DNA of 64,000 nt from Terriglobia bacterium (GCA_951813285.1 OX638355.1:1984653-2048652), one strand, 5' to 3'; positions 34,976-48,943 are shown, counted from the first letter of the stretch. The notes: generated by a model not told the origin, from the letters alone. Program-made: numbers and translations.

Positions 34976-36547
34976 TCACTGCAGCACTGGAAGCTTAAAG
35001 GCAGCGGCTTCCTGGTGGTTCCGGACCAGCAGCAGGTCTCCGCTGAGGGCCGGCGTGTTCCAGGTGATTCCCTCGAGGGCCGGAAAACGGGCGACTTCCT
35101 TGTACCGCTCGGGATTGGCCTCCACCAGCGCCACCTCGCCCTGCTCCGAGGTGATGAGCAGCAGGTCCCCCACCAGAAGAAGCTGGCCGTGTCCGTAGCG
35201 GCCTCTCTTCCAGCGCCGCCGGCCCGTCTCCGGATCCAGGCAAACCAGGATTCCCTCGTCCAGACCGTAGATCGAACCCTTGTGCAGCACGGTGTTGGTG
35301 AACTTGGTTTTGAGTCCCCTGCTTTCCCAGACGGTTTCTGAACGGTACTTTCCATCCTCGCCGGCACTGATCCGGAACAGCTTGCTGCCGATTCCATAGC
35401 CGCTGGAGACGAGCACCAGGTCGTCGGCTATGGCCACCGGTTGGGAGCAATGAGGCTGGCCGCTGGGAAAGGCCTGCTCCCAGAGGACGCTGCCGTCGTC
35501 GGGCGAATGGGCGGTGACCATCTGTTGATTCACCATGACGATCTGAGGCCGGCCCAGCAGGGTGAGCAGCGTCGGTGAGGAGTAGGAACTGACGGCGTTT
35601 CCTGCGATCCAGACCAACTCACCGCCGAGTTGGCGATAGGCAGCCAGGGAACGATGGGGGGAACCGCCGGGGTTGACCACCACCAGGTCGTCGACCAGCA
35701 GTGGGGAAGAGCTGCGACCCCAGCGCATTCCGCCGGCCGCGTTCTCGGTCTCGATATTGCGTTGCCAGAGCAGCTTGCCGGTTTCAAGTTCCAGGCAGTT
35801 GAGCAGGCCCCTGGGGCTCAAGGTGTAGACTCTGCCCTCACGAGAAATGGTGGGAGTGGCTCGCGGGCCGTCTCCCCCCAGGGCGCTGTGGAATGTGGCC
35901 TGGTCGGTGTGAACCCAAACGACCTTGCCGCTGCGCAGCTCGTAGGCGACCACCAGTTGGCGTGAGCCGCGTTGTTCCTGGGTGACGGCCAGCTCACCGG
36001 CAATGGCGAAGGAGGACCATCCCAGCCCGATCGGCTGTTTCCAGAGCTGCTCGGGAGGGTGTTGGGTCCAGTCGGAAACCAGCCTGGGTCCGGGAAGCCG
36101 CGCATCCCGGTTGGGGCCCAGAAACTGAGGGAAGTCGGTCGCGGCGCCGGCTACCGTAACCGTGTGCGTTCCCGAAACGGAGCCGGGGATGTCGGGAACA
36201 GCCCGGGAGGTCCAGCTCCAGCTCAGAATGGGAACCAGGTTACCGTCCACTCCTTCGTAGACCAGCACGCTCCGCAGCAGGAACCCGAACAGGACCACCG
36301 CCGCCAATCCCAACCCCTTGGCTTTCCAGCTCAGGCCCGAAGCCAGCAGCCACCACAGGGTCAGCAGCAGCGTGGAAACGATCAGGACCAGGGCTGTCCG
36401 GACGGTTCGGGTCGCCTCCTGGTTCACCTCGGCGAACCAGATCCAGGTCAAAGCGACCAAGGCGGCGATCCCGATGACCGCCGCCGGCCACCAGCGGAGC
36501 CGGCGGCGCCTTTCAGTCTTGTTTGATTCGGATTCCGATGGACTCAC
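34976..36547 (-). CDS. membrane-anchored PQQ-like beta-propeller protein
   Basis: A 523-residue protein. The first 120 residues hold three membrane segments (AAVIGIAALVALTWIWF, ALVLIVSTLLLTLWWLLA, GLAAVVLFGFLLRSVL). The remainder is a BamB/PQQ-like propeller: DFPQFLGPNRDARL, ELRSGKVVWVHTD, LELETGKLLWQRNIETENAAGGMRWGRSSSPLL, SPDDGSVLWEQAF, LDPETGRRRWKRGRYG. No PQQ-ligand cysteine pair was seen, so it is probably a binding or scaffold protein outside the membrane and not a dehydrogenase. Acidobacteria and planctomycetes have many such proteins. It ends close to the enolase-superfamily gene on the same strand. Confidence 0.85.
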   Translation of the reverse strand: MSPSESESNKTERRRRLRWWPAAVIGIAALVALTWIWFAEVNQEATRTVRTALVLIVSTLLLTLWWLLASGLSWKAKGLGLAAVVLFGFLLRSVLVYEGVDGNLVPILSWSWTSRAVPDIPGSVSGTHTVTVAGAATDFPQFLGPNRDARLPGPRLVSDWTQHPPEQLWKQPIGLGWSSFAIAGELAVTQEQRGSRQLVVAYELRSGKVVWVHTDQATFHSALGGDGPRATPTISREGRVYTLSPRGLLNCLELETGKLLWQRNIETENAAGGMRWGRSSSPLLVDDLVVVNPGGSPHRSLAAYRQLGGELVWIAGNAVSSYSSPTLLTLLGRPQIVMVNQQMVTAHSPDDGSVLWEQAFPSGQPHCSQPVAIADDLVLVSSGYGIGSKLFRISAGEDGKYRSETVWESRGLKTKFTNTVLHKGSIYGLDEGILVCLDPETGRRRWKRGRYGHGQLLLVGDLLLITSEQGEVALVEANPERYKEVARFPALEGITWNTPALSGDLLLVRNHQEAAAFKLPVLQ

Positions 36548-36571
36548 AGCGTCTCCGTTGGCTTTCGCCGC

Positions 36572-37942
36572 CTACTCGTTCTGCAGCACCATGGCCTCGG
36601 CTTCCAGGCGCTTCATCATGGACTGGAACTCGGGAGAGCCGTCGTTGTCCCAGTACTCGGTAGAGAGGGGTGCGTCGAAGGCCATGGGGATCAGACGCCA
36701 TCGGTGGGGCAGGACCATCAGATGCCGAGTCTCGGGAGGCTTCATCAGGTTGTACATCACGGCCCCGTTCTTGAAGCGGGTCCTCAGGATGAAGGGAGGT
36801 TGCTGGGGCGGCCGGTTGTGCTTGAGCGTCTCCAGGGCTTCCCGATCCAGGGTCACCCCCAGGCCGGGGCTCTCCGAGACGCGAACGAAGCCGTTGGTGG
36901 GCCGGAAGCGTTCATTGGTCACGTCACCGGCCAGGGTCTCGGCCGCGGTGGTGATATGGAATTCGGCGGTCTTGAAGGCGGCCTGCATGTGGATCAACAT
37001 GGCCTGGGTGATGCCGCCCCCGACCCATTGGACGGTGAAGGGCACACCCGCGGCAGCGAACAGTCCGGCTCGCTGCATGACCAGACCCAGCTTGCTGTGT
37101 CCGATGATGTAACCGTCGGCGGCCCGCCGCAGAACCTCGAAGCTGTGCTGGATCCTGCTGCCGTGGATGAGGATGGGCAGCCGGATTCGCTTGCGCAGAT
37201 CGATGTAGGCGTCGATGTCGGTGGTCTCCAGCGGGTCCTCGAAGCAGCCGGCAATGGGAGAGCGAGCCACCCGCTCCACCAGGTCGGGGTTGTGGCCGTA
37301 GTGGTGGAAGCGGGTGAGGTCGAAGTGCAGCTTGAATCCCTCGGGGGCCACCTGCTCCATGGCCTCGAGCTGATCGAAGACGTTCTCGAAGGGCGAGAGG
37401 TGATACTTCATCCAGTTGTAGCCCATGGCCGAGTATTTCTGGACGGCTTCCACCATGTGTGGCGGATGGGTGGAGACCGTCCAGGAGCCGATGGGCACCC
37501 AGCGGCGGTAGCGCTGGCCGAAGAGCTTGTAGACGGGGACCCCGGCTGCCTTTCCCATCAGGTCGTAGGTGGCCTTGGCCATGGGAATGGAGGTCTCGTC
37601 CCCGACCCAGTCGAAGGGGCTGGTGCCGATGTATTTCTCGAGCACCTCATCCGGCTCGTCGCCCCCTTCGCCCAACCCCTGAAGGCCCTTGTCGGTGTGA
37701 ACCACATAGACGCTACGCTTGGTGGGACCGTAGAAGTGATTCAGTTCGTAGTGGAGCCAGTCCACGTAGTCGGGATGGATCTCGTGTTTCTCGATGTCGG
37801 TGATGGTGATCTGCCCGCGAACCGAATCGGCGGTCTTCTTTGCCGCCAGCGCCAGCCAGGGCTGTTGCAGCGCTGCCGTGGCCAGCAGTCCTCCCGCGCC
37901 GGTCGCCAGGAACTGTCTGCGGCTCTGAATCTTCTTCCCCAT
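36572..37942 (-). CDS. enolase-superfamily protein (mandelate racemase type), Tat-exported
   Basis: A 456-residue protein with a Tat signal (QSRRQFLATGAGGLLATAAL). The N-terminal capping domain (YVVHTDKGLQGLGEGGDEP) and a TIM barrel (HLSPFENVFDQLEAMEQVAPEGFKLHFDLTRFHHYGHN, CFEDPLETTDIDAYIDLRKRIRLPILIHGSR) match mandelate-racemase-like enzymes. The metal-ligand Asp/Glu positions appear in LHFDLTRF and FEDPLE. The substrate is likely a sugar acid or similar carboxylate, but this is not resolved. ATG 37942 begins the signal; the longer frame runs into tRNA-Leu and rnr and is spurious. Confidence 0.87.
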   Translation of the reverse strand: MGKKIQSRRQFLATGAGGLLATAALQQPWLALAAKKTADSVRGQITITDIEKHEIHPDYVDWLHYELNHFYGPTKRSVYVVHTDKGLQGLGEGGDEPDEVLEKYIGTSPFDWVGDETSIPMAKATYDLMGKAAGVPVYKLFGQRYRRWVPIGSWTVSTHPPHMVEAVQKYSAMGYNWMKYHLSPFENVFDQLEAMEQVAPEGFKLHFDLTRFHHYGHNPDLVERVARSPIAGCFEDPLETTDIDAYIDLRKRIRLPILIHGSRIQHSFEVLRRAADGYIIGHSKLGLVMQRAGLFAAAGVPFTVQWVGGGITQAMLIHMQAAFKTAEFHITTAAETLAGDVTNERFRPTNGFVRVSESPGLGVTLDREALETLKHNRPPQQPPFILRTRFKNGAVMYNLMKPPETRHLMVLPHRWRLIPMAFDAPLSTEYWDNDGSPEFQSMMKRLEAEAMVLQNE

Positions 37943-37987
37943 GTCCTTCTCCCTGTTGATGGTATCTTGTAAGGCTTGTACAGCAGG

Positions 37988-38074
37988 TGGTGCGGAAGGG
38001 GGGACTTGAACCCCCACGACCTTGCGGCCACTAGAACCTGAATCTAGCGCGTCTGCCAATTCCGCCACTTCCGC
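37988..38074 (-). tRNA. tRNA-Leu (anticodon CAG)
   Basis: The minus strand from 38074 gives a GCGGAAG acceptor arm pairing with CTTCCGC, a D-arm region (GGCGGAATTGGCAGACGC), anticodon stem-loop CTAGATTCAGGTTCTAG with anticodon CAG, a long class II variable arm, and GGGGGTTCAAGTCCCCC as the T-arm. A CCA end is encoded (37990-37988). The long variable arm confirms leucine. Confidence 0.96.
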
Positions 38075-38212
38075 TCGGGTAGGCGGTTTGAACGTTAGCA
38101 CGCCGTCCGGTCCTTGTAAAGAGGCCGCCAACGCAAGCTTTCCGCCGAAAAAAACCGCCCGCCGCATGGAGTCGTCCGGGGCCTGATAGCCACATTGGTC
38201 GAGAATCCCAAC

Positions 38213-40498
<2,286 letters not shown>

Positions 40499-40503
40499 CG
40501 ATT

Positions 40504-40651
40504 GCAACAAGGCTTGGCACAATGGAAGAGATCCCCCCAAAGGTGGTTTCGGTGCACATTGTAAGGGAGTGGCCCGGATGAGAGGCTGTTTGCAGGAATG
40601 CTGTTTGCAGGAACAAGGATGCGGGCGGGACGCCCGCGCTCCCGGGGGTGC
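40504..40651 (-). repeat. R1 element
   Basis: Contains AAGGCTTGGCACAATGGAAG, GGTGGTTTCGGTGCACATTG, TAAGGGAGTGG, TTTGCAGGAACAAGGATGCG and then GGCGGGACGCCCGCGCTCCC. The inner TTTGCAGGAA part is duplicated. It sits between rnr and tRNA-Met. Confidence 0.78.
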
Positions 40652-40687
40652 CAACCCGCAAGAGGTGCTATACTTTGAATCCCGAGT

Positions 40688-40763
40688 GGCGGGGTAGCTC
40701 AGTGGTTAGAGCGAAGGTCTCATAATCCTTAGGTCGGGGGTTCGAGTCCCCCCCCCGCTACCA
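40688..40763 (+). tRNA. tRNA-Met (anticodon CAT)
   Basis: GGCGGGG (40688-40694) pairs with CCCCGCT near the 3' end with one G-U. The D-stem is GCTC/GAGC, the anticodon loop is CTCATAA with anticodon CAT, the T-stem is GGGGG/CCCCC, and CCA is encoded at 40761-40763. Elongator Met is favoured over lysidine-modified Ile, though this cannot be separated with certainty. The LysR gene on the other strand ends inside it. Confidence 0.93.
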
Positions 40764-41673
40764 GTTCTCCTTCCGCGGGATAGGGGGCACTCTCAAGGAT
40801 CCATTCCCGGAATGCCCGGACCTCCGGCTTGCGCCGTGCCGCGGCGGTGGTCATCATGCAGCACCGCGTCGGCACATCGTTGTGCCGGTCGAACAACGGT
40901 ACCAGCGTCCCCTCTTCCAATTCCGGCACAATCGTCTTCGGGCGTCCGACGGCCGCCCCCATGCCCTTCAGGGCCCCTTGCAGCAGCAGGCTGCACAAGC
41001 GGAAGCCCGATGAATGCGACAAGTCCGGCGGCGAGGCACCCTGGGAGGCGAACCAGTGAGCCCAGTCGGAGGGAAATCCCAGATGGTAGATCAGGGGCCA
41101 GGAATACAGGTCCCTCAATTTGCGGGGCCGTCCATGGGTTTCGAATAGAGCCGGGCTGCAGACAGCAAGCAACGTGTCCTCGAACAGCGTCTCGCGGAGG
41201 GCCACCTCCTCGCTCGGCGCCTTGGTCCCGCCGTCATAGGTGATCCAGATGTCGAAGTCGTGCCGGTTGGGGTCGACGCCGAGGTGATCGGTCTCCAACT
41301 CGATGGCGATGTCTGGCCGGGCAGCGTTGAAGTCCGCGATCTTCGGCATGAGCCACCGATCGGCGACGGACTCGACCACGACGACGCTCAGGCGCTTCAT
41401 CCGTGGCCCGCTCCGATAGCGGTCAATGACTTCCTCGATCTCGGTGAGAATGCGTTGCACGTCCCTCAAACAGGCCTTGCCGCGAAGGTTCAGCGTGACG
41501 CTGCGGTGTTTGCGGTCGAAAAGGGTGTGGCCGAGGTGGGTTTCGAGCATCTTGACGCGGTGGGCGACGGCGGCGGCAGTGACCTGAAGCTCCTCCGCGG
41601 CCCGGACGAAGCTCTGGTGCCGGGCAGCGGCATCGAAAAAGCGCAGGCACTCAAGCGGCGGTAGCGGTGACAT
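40729..41673 (-). CDS. LysR-family transcriptional regulator (GcvA-like)
   Basis: A 314-residue regulator with an N-terminal winged helix-turn-helix (LECLRFFDAAARHQSFVRAAEELQVTAAAVAHRVKMLE) and a periplasmic-binding-type effector domain (VVESVADRWLMPKIADFNAARPDIAIEL and FDIWITYDGG). The N-terminal PPLECLRFFDAAARHQSF pattern is like GcvA/TrpI. The C-terminal stop at 40729-40731 lies inside tRNA-Met, and the last residues LVAGGGLEPPT are a translation of antisense tRNA sequence. The natural end is probably a few codons earlier. No regulated gene is obvious beside it; 41674-42079 holds no gene I support. Confidence 0.85.
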   Translation of the reverse strand: MSPLPPLECLRFFDAAARHQSFVRAAEELQVTAAAVAHRVKMLETHLGHTLFDRKHRSVTLNLRGKACLRDVQRILTEIEEVIDRYRSGPRMKRLSVVVVESVADRWLMPKIADFNAARPDIAIELETDHLGVDPNRHDFDIWITYDGGTKAPSEEVALRETLFEDTLLAVCSPALFETHGRPRKLRDLYSWPLIYHLGFPSDWAHWFASQGASPPDLSHSSGFRLCSLLLQGALKGMGAAVGRPKTIVPELEEGTLVPLFDRHNDVPTRCCMMTTAAARRKPEVRAFREWILESAPYPAEGELVAGGGLEPPT

Positions 41674-42079
41674 AGCTTGGTTAACGGGGAGTTACTGACT
41701 GTAGGCATAACACATTCTTGTCATGGTGTCATGGTAAAACCGTTTCTGCTCAGGCTCGAATTGTTGGGCTGACGAGAGGCGTGCCGCAGTCGAGAGGCGT
41801 GCCATTGACATAAATATATTAAGTCTACCAAAAATGGTATTTGAATAGTGATGGCGAAGCATTATCCTTAAGTGACCGTGGTCACCGGTAAACCAAGATC
41901 GATCGACGGAGCAAGGCCGCGCGGTGAGCAGCGCGAGATTCCCATCCGTCACGATCTCGACCAAGGGGTTGGGGGCTCGATAGCCGAGTTGCCAAGTACC
42001 CCCGGGAAGTCCGATGGCCTGTATGCCAATCAGTTGCCAGGGTCTGCCTGACGTTGTGATTGCGATTGAGGTTCATGCC

Positions 42080-42223
42080 GTGCAGATTCCATCTCTGGAT
42101 ATCCCGTCCTGGGTGCTAGGCGTCGGGGCTTTCTTGCTTGCGCTGTGGGCTTTCTGCCGGATCGGCTTGTGGCTGGTAGCAAACGTCGCGCGTGATGTCC
42201 GGGAGCAGATTGAGGGCGAATAG
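42080..42223 (+). CDS. very small membrane protein
   Basis: A 47-residue frame beginning MQIPSLDIPSWVLGVGAFL, with one membrane segment (VLGVGAFLLALWAFCRIGLWLV) and a basic-acidic tail (ANVARDVREQIEGE). A GTG at 42080 follows a GAGG ribosome-like site by 8 bases. The membrane segment and charge pattern make it more than random, but no family is known. It lies 147 bases before the unknown gene at 42370. Confidence 0.42.
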   Translation: MQIPSLDIPSWVLGVGAFLLALWAFCRIGLWLVANVARDVREQIEGE

Positions 42224-42369
42224 GCGCAATCCTGCCTGTCGCCACGCGGTGAGGCTCGAAGGCGCCGAGAGTTTTTCGATGGGCGGTTATGAGGTATCCG
42301 GCAGATCGGGGACCGGGAAACTTCAGCCTGGCCGGCAAGCCGCAAGTTCTGAGGAAACCGGGAGAGGCA

Positions 42370-42780
42370 ATGCCAAGTGAACTAATCCTGCGCGTACTTG
42401 AAACCGGGCAGGAACGCTTCTTGTCGTCTGATGTGGTGTCGCAGTCCTCGCTTGACTCGCTCGAACCCAGTCTTGCCGAGGCCCTTGAAAACGACCTGCC
42501 GGTTTCGATCCGGGGCAGGTTCTGGATCCAGGGCGGTTTCTGGTTTCGGGCCAAGGTTGAAAACAGCAGGATGCAGGCCCGCGTGTGGCATAGCGACGAG
42601 GCATCCGAGATGGCCCTGATAGCGATGACCGTCAGTCGGACAAGCGCTGACGGGAAGCCGCTGGTTGAGGTGAGCCTGGCCGGCATGCGCTCCACTGTTG
42701 TGGCGCGCGAGATGACCTTGGAGTTGGGAGACCTGGTGTCGCAAATTGCCTGGTGTTGGCTGCTGAGGTGCGTCAACTGA
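42370..42780 (+). CDS. unknown small protein, paralog A
   Basis: A 136-residue cytoplasmic protein, paralogous to the gene at 47593. Shared blocks are RVLETGQERFLS, LEPSLAEALENDL, GGFWFRAKVENSRMQARVWH, LVEVSLAGM, and a C-terminal end WCWLLR. It has an alternating strand pattern and ends with an amphipathic LGDLVSQIAWCWLLRCVN. No domain was recognised. A GGGAGAGG ribosome site precedes ATG 42370. A stretch upstream (about 42275-42320) matches one before paralog B. Confidence 0.65.
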   Translation: MPSELILRVLETGQERFLSSDVVSQSSLDSLEPSLAEALENDLPVSIRGRFWIQGGFWFRAKVENSRMQARVWHSDEASEMALIAMTVSRTSADGKPLVEVSLAGMRSTVVAREMTLELGDLVSQIAWCWLLRCVN

Positions 42781-43455
42781 GGGAGGGACAAGGGGCAAGG
42801 CCTCCCGGGAATGCGCCGGTTGGCTTTTGCTGTTGTGCGTCGCTATGGCCCGAATTGTACGTGGGAGTTTGAACTCAAGAGCACATCAAAGGAAAGGGGA
42901 GAAAAATTCATTTTGGTAATGCCAAAATTATATAAGTCCATACCACCGCAGATTTGGAATGCATGACACCTACCTTCCGGGCCGAAGCCAATCACCCGAG
43001 CCTTTTGCAAAATTCCCAATCGGGAATGACATTGACGCGACAAGGGTGATGTTCTGCAGGCTCCGGTATTCGCCACAAAGAGCACAAAAGTCACAAAACA
43101 AGTTTCTTGATTTCGAGTCTTGCCGATCGGAAGGTTCTTTTTGTGTTTTTGTGCCTTTTGTGGCCATTGAGCTTCAGACGGCCAACCGGTTCAGTGTCAC
43201 CTGATCCTTGACCGACTCGGAAGGAAAAACCCTCGATCTGAATAAGGATCGTCCGACTCCGAATTTTGCAATAGGCTCACCCATTCACCGGAACTGCTCA
43301 TTGGCCTTGCCGCCCCGACAACCAAACTCCCACTCGGTGTTTTACCCTGCAAGTCGCGGTTGCGGTCAGTAACTTATGTGGACACGTCTGCGAAGCACTG
43401 AAGAGCCCGTGTCGATGGCGAGGTAGCCGCGTCCGGCTCGACAAGGGGACTGACT
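42781..43455. other. intergenic, no supported gene; R3 repeat at 43010-43170
   Basis: Lower in GC than average. It holds an R3-type repeat with GCCACAAAGAGCACAAAAGT and, inverted, TTTTTGTGCCTTTTGTGGCC about 80 bases away. R3 stretches also occur near 14095, 34640 and 60545-60842. No gene is supported in this stretch. Confidence 0.6.
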
Positions 43456-43857
43456 TCACTCGTTAGACCTTGCCGCAGACCTTGCCGCGCCGTCAGCTCT
43501 TCCACCCCTTTCGCGGGGGGCGCCCGCTCCCCCGAGGATCTCCCGATCCCTCTCCACCGTTACCCGAAGGGTTTCCGCCACCATCCGCAAGGTATCGGCC
43601 ATCGCCGACCGGCGGCGCCATCCAAGCACGATGGTTCGGAAGGGGACCGGACGCTCCAGCGTCCGAATCGATAGTTGGGAACGGTGAGTCTCGGTGGGCA
43701 CCGCGATCGTCGGCAGCAGCGCCGCCACCAGGTCTCCCCGTTTCAGGGCGCGGAGAAGAGCATCGGTCTTGTCTTCGATCCGGATCAGCGTCAGGTGTGG
43801 ATAGGTTTTGCGCAGCGCAGGAACAACATGGGGAAGCAGAATCTTAGACATATCAGA
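43456..43857 (-). pseudogene. degenerate OxyR/LysR regulator relic
   Basis: The conceptual translation ILLPHVVPALRKTYPHLTL is OxyR effector-domain-like, and VPFRTIVLGWRRRSAMADTL matches the OxyR C-terminal end. Between them LKRGDLVAALLPTIAVPTET joins two parts that should be about 120 residues apart, so an internal deletion is likely. The upstream in-frame part (to 44142) has no LysR helix-turn-helix. It faces away from katG, the usual OxyR target. The boundary at 43857 is approximate. Confidence 0.6.
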
Positions 43858-44155
43858 ACGCGGAAGTATAGACTCAAAATCCGCGCCCCACGATTTCTTT
43901 GGACAGTGATGTGAGAATCCGTATGAGGGGCTGCAACAGAGGTCGATCCCTCTTTGTACGGAGGAAGGAATGGAGCCTCCGGGGGCACGAATTGAGCCTG
44001 TGGTATAAACTGTAGGCAGAGACTGAGTGTGAAAATGACGCAACATCCAGGGGGCGCGGGTCTGTCCTGCTCCCAAGAGGTTTCCGACAACCAGGCCGCG
44101 CTTCTTGAGTGCATACACCGCTTCGATGTATTCCGAATCCAAAGGAGCAACCTAG

Positions 44156-46375
<2,220 letters not shown>

Positions 46376-46482
46376 CGGATAGGTCGCAGCCAAATCAACT
46401 GCTCCGGAGCCTCCGAAAGGCGGCGCACCCGGAGTGCCGGGTCGGGAAATCCACACCAACTGTTCCTGATCCGGAAAAACGC

Positions 46483-46517
46483 AAAACGGCGGCATCCCCC
46501 ATGCCGCCGTTTTTTTT
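46483..46517 (+). terminator. Rho-independent terminator of katG
   Basis: AACGGCGGCAT (46485-46495) pairs with ATGCCGCCGTT (46501-46511) around a CCCCC loop, followed by a run of eight T in total. It lies about 110 bases after the katG stop. Confidence 0.85.
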
Positions 46518-46556
46518 AGCCCGCTGGCCTGGCAACGCCAATCACTCCCCCCGAAG

Positions 46557-47045
46557 GGAAAAAGCGATGCCATCGGCTGACGCCCCCCGGGAGCGCGGGC
46601 GTCTCGCCCGCATCCTTATTCCTGCAATCATCCCGCGGTCCACGCCACTCCCTTACAATGCCTCGGCCTATCACTCCGGCTCCAACCAACCAAGACCGCC
46701 ACCCTCCCCGGGTGCTCAAGGCCAAAAGCGATGCCATCGGCTGACGCCCCCGGGAGCGCGGGCGTCCCGCCCGCATCCTTATTCCTGCAAACATCCCGCG
46801 GTCCACGCCACTCCCTGACACCGCCTCGGCCTATCACTCCGGCTCCAACCAACCGAGACCGCCACCCTCCCAGACTGCTCAAGGCCAAAAGCGATGCCAT
46901 CGGCTGACGCCCCCCCCGGGAGCGCGGGCGTCTCGCCCGCATCCTTATTCCTGCAATCATCCCGCGGTCCACGCCACTCCCTAACACCGCCTCGGCCTAT
47001 CACTCCGCCTTCAACCAATCGAGACCGCCACCCTCCTCGGCTGCT
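46557..47045. repeat. three tandem copies of a ~165-bp R1-containing unit
   Basis: Each unit starts AAAGCGATGCCATCGGCTGA, contains CGGGAGCGCGGGCGTC, TATTCCTGCAA, CATCCCGCGGTCCACGCCAC, TCGGCCTATCACTCCG and AACCAA, and ends with AGACCGCCACCCTCC. The unit starts are near 46560, 46726 and 46887. The copies differ only by a few bases, so amplification is recent. Nothing else recognisable lies in 47046-47382; beyond it, an open stretch (47386-47592) with ISGRLIGKALATPTIIVKGE precedes paralog B. Confidence 0.85.
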
Positions 47046-47592
47046 TTTGTAAACGATGTATGCGGTTTGTGTGGTTACCCGTCCCTCTCTCCCGTGCCTA
47101 TCGAGCGTCATTTAAGGAGCGCTTCCGTCACTGGCTCCAATCCTTGCATTGACACGCCGAATCAGGTTACGCGGAATATTTTCCAGAGGTAGCTCCGTGT
47201 GAGTTTTCTCTGCGCAGTCCCGGCAAGTGCCAATCGGAAGCCGGAAAAACTTTTTTTGCCACAACCGTTCGGTTTCCGATCCTCAAGCGTCCTTTACTTA
47301 TTTCAGAGCAAATAGGCAATGAGTCGGGGATTGCAGCGACCTCGGTCCAACCGCCGATCGAGAACATGAGTGTTTTCTCATGTAGATCGAGGAGCGAACG
47401 GCGCCAAGGTTTTCGCGTGGCTACTCGATATCGGGCCGGCTGATTGGCAAGGCGCTGGCCACGCCGACGATCATCGTCAAGGGCGAGACGGTTGCAGGCT
47501 TGGTGCGGACTTTGGGCAGGACGTACCGGATTGGGTCGGATCAACTGCCGGAGTTCGGGCAGGCAACGACAATTGAGGGATCAGGACAGTCA

Positions 47593-47991
47593 ATGCCAGA
47601 TGAATCAGTATTAGTCCGCCGCGTCCTTGAGACGGGACAGGAGCGTCTCTTATCGGTTGATGACGTGTCGCGGGTAACGCTCGACGAACTGCAGCCGAGA
47701 CTTGCCGAAGCCCTTGTGAACAACCTGGTGGTAACGATCAAAGGTGGGTTTTGGCTCCGGGCCAAGGTTGACCATAGCAGGCTGCACGCACGCGTGTGGC
47801 ATGGCAACGGGCCTCAGAGGACGGCCCAGATAGCGATGGCCGTGAGTCGGACAAACTATGAGGGGGTGCCGGTGCTTGAGGTGAGCCTTGCTGGAATGCA
47901 CACCACCGTTGGCGAGCCCGATATGATCCTGGAGATGAGTGATCTGGCGGAATGCCTTGCTTGGTGTTGGCTGCTGAGATTCGCCGGCTGA
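47593..47991 (+). CDS. unknown small protein, paralog B
   Basis: A 132-residue protein paralogous to that at 42370: RVLETGQERLLSVDDVSRVTL, LQPRLAEALVNNLVVTIKGGFWLRAKVDHSRLHARVWHG, LEVSLAGMHTTVG, and an end AWCWLLRFAG. Both copies are on the plus strand, 5.2 kb apart. The open frame extends upstream without a start as GYSISGRLIGKALATPTIIV, which loosely matches GYEVSGRSGTGKL upstream of copy A. ATG 47593 follows AGGA. Function unknown. Confidence 0.62.
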   Translation: MPDESVLVRRVLETGQERLLSVDDVSRVTLDELQPRLAEALVNNLVVTIKGGFWLRAKVDHSRLHARVWHGNGPQRTAQIAMAVSRTNYEGVPVLEVSLAGMHTTVGEPDMILEMSDLAECLAWCWLLRFAG

Positions 47992-48097
47992 TCCGTTGCT
48001 GTTGTTTCAACAGCAGTCATCCCGCGAGTTCGATCTCAAACAGGCCCCCGCCCGCCCAGCGCAGAACGCCCAGCCCTCCGCCGATAAATCGCCACCC

Positions 48098-48943
48098 TCA
48101 ATCCATCCCCAACACCTTCAGAGAATCCCGTTCCAGCAACTCCTCGATAAACGCCTTCGGGATCGGCGGCAGACCGGCCCGCTCAGCCATGTTGGAGGCG
48201 TGGTAGAGAGCGCGGACGCTGTCGTCCACTCCGACATAGGGATAATCCGAGCCGAAGAGAATCTTGTGCCCCACGTCGTATTCGATGGCCGTGACCAGCG
48301 CCTCGTAGAAGCGCAGGGGACGGATGCAGAAACCCGACATGTCTGCATAAACGTTCTTGTGCTTGCGAACAATCATCACGGCATCGGTGTGCCAGGGGTG
48401 CCCGATGTGGCAGATCATCTGGCGCAGCTTGGGGAACCGTTGGGCCACCTCGTCCAGCAGAATGGGTTTCGACCAACGCAAGGGGGTGATGGCAAAGGGA
48501 GTCGTGCTCTGATGCCAGAAGACGGGAATGTCCAGCTCCTGGGCCTTGCGGTATAGCGGGTCGTGGCACGGGTCAGCCGGGTTGAAATCCTGGTAGGCGC
48601 CGCTCAACTTGACCGCTCGAAAGCCGAAAACCCTGACCGCATGCTCCAACTGTTCGATACAGCCGGGATCGTTGGGGTCCACGCTGGCCACGCCCACCAG
48701 CTTGTCCGGGTGCTGCCGGACATACTCATGGACATAATCGTTGGGAACCACCAGCCCGGCGGCATTCATCATCATGGCGAAAACGGCCGCCCGCTCCACT
48801 TTTTGCGCCACCTGTTCCCAGTGCTCCTCGGGCGGACAGTGGCACTTGTTGGTCTTGCCGTAGCTGGCCTCAACCTCCGCGATGGTCCTGTCGGCCCAGT
48901 GACGCCGTTCGTAGATGTGGCTGTGGATATCTACTTTGATCAT
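48098..48943 (-). CDS. amidohydrolase-2 family metal-dependent hydrolase
   Basis: A 281-residue TIM-barrel hydrolase of the ACMSD-like amidohydrolase-2 family. The N-terminal metal site is VDIHSHIYE; other ligands are in FWHQST (His), CHIGHPWHTD (His) and FGSDYPYVG (Asp), so the active site looks complete. Decarboxylase or lactonase-like activity on an aromatic or sugar acid is likely. ATG 48943 is preceded by GGAGGAGG. No signal peptide. Confidence 0.85.
   Translation of the reverse strand: MIKVDIHSHIYERRHWADRTIAEVEASYGKTNKCHCPPEEHWEQVAQKVERAAVFAMMMNAAGLVVPNDYVHEYVRQHPDKLVGVASVDPNDPGCIEQLEHAVRVFGFRAVKLSGAYQDFNPADPCHDPLYRKAQELDIPVFWHQSTTPFAITPLRWSKPILLDEVAQRFPKLRQMICHIGHPWHTDAVMIVRKHKNVYADMSGFCIRPLRFYEALVTAIEYDVGHKILFGSDYPYVGVDDSVRALYHASNMAERAGLPPIPKAFIEELLERDSLKVLGMD

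Noticed and set aside
46557-47045. Tandem repeats as a CRISPR array
   Set aside because: Units are about 165 bases with no 20-40 base repeat/spacer alternation and no cas genes nearby.
47370-47576. 68-residue plus-strand frame upstream of paralog B
   Set aside because: It has low-complexity composition and a different frame from the one that aligns with the upstream stretch of paralog A.
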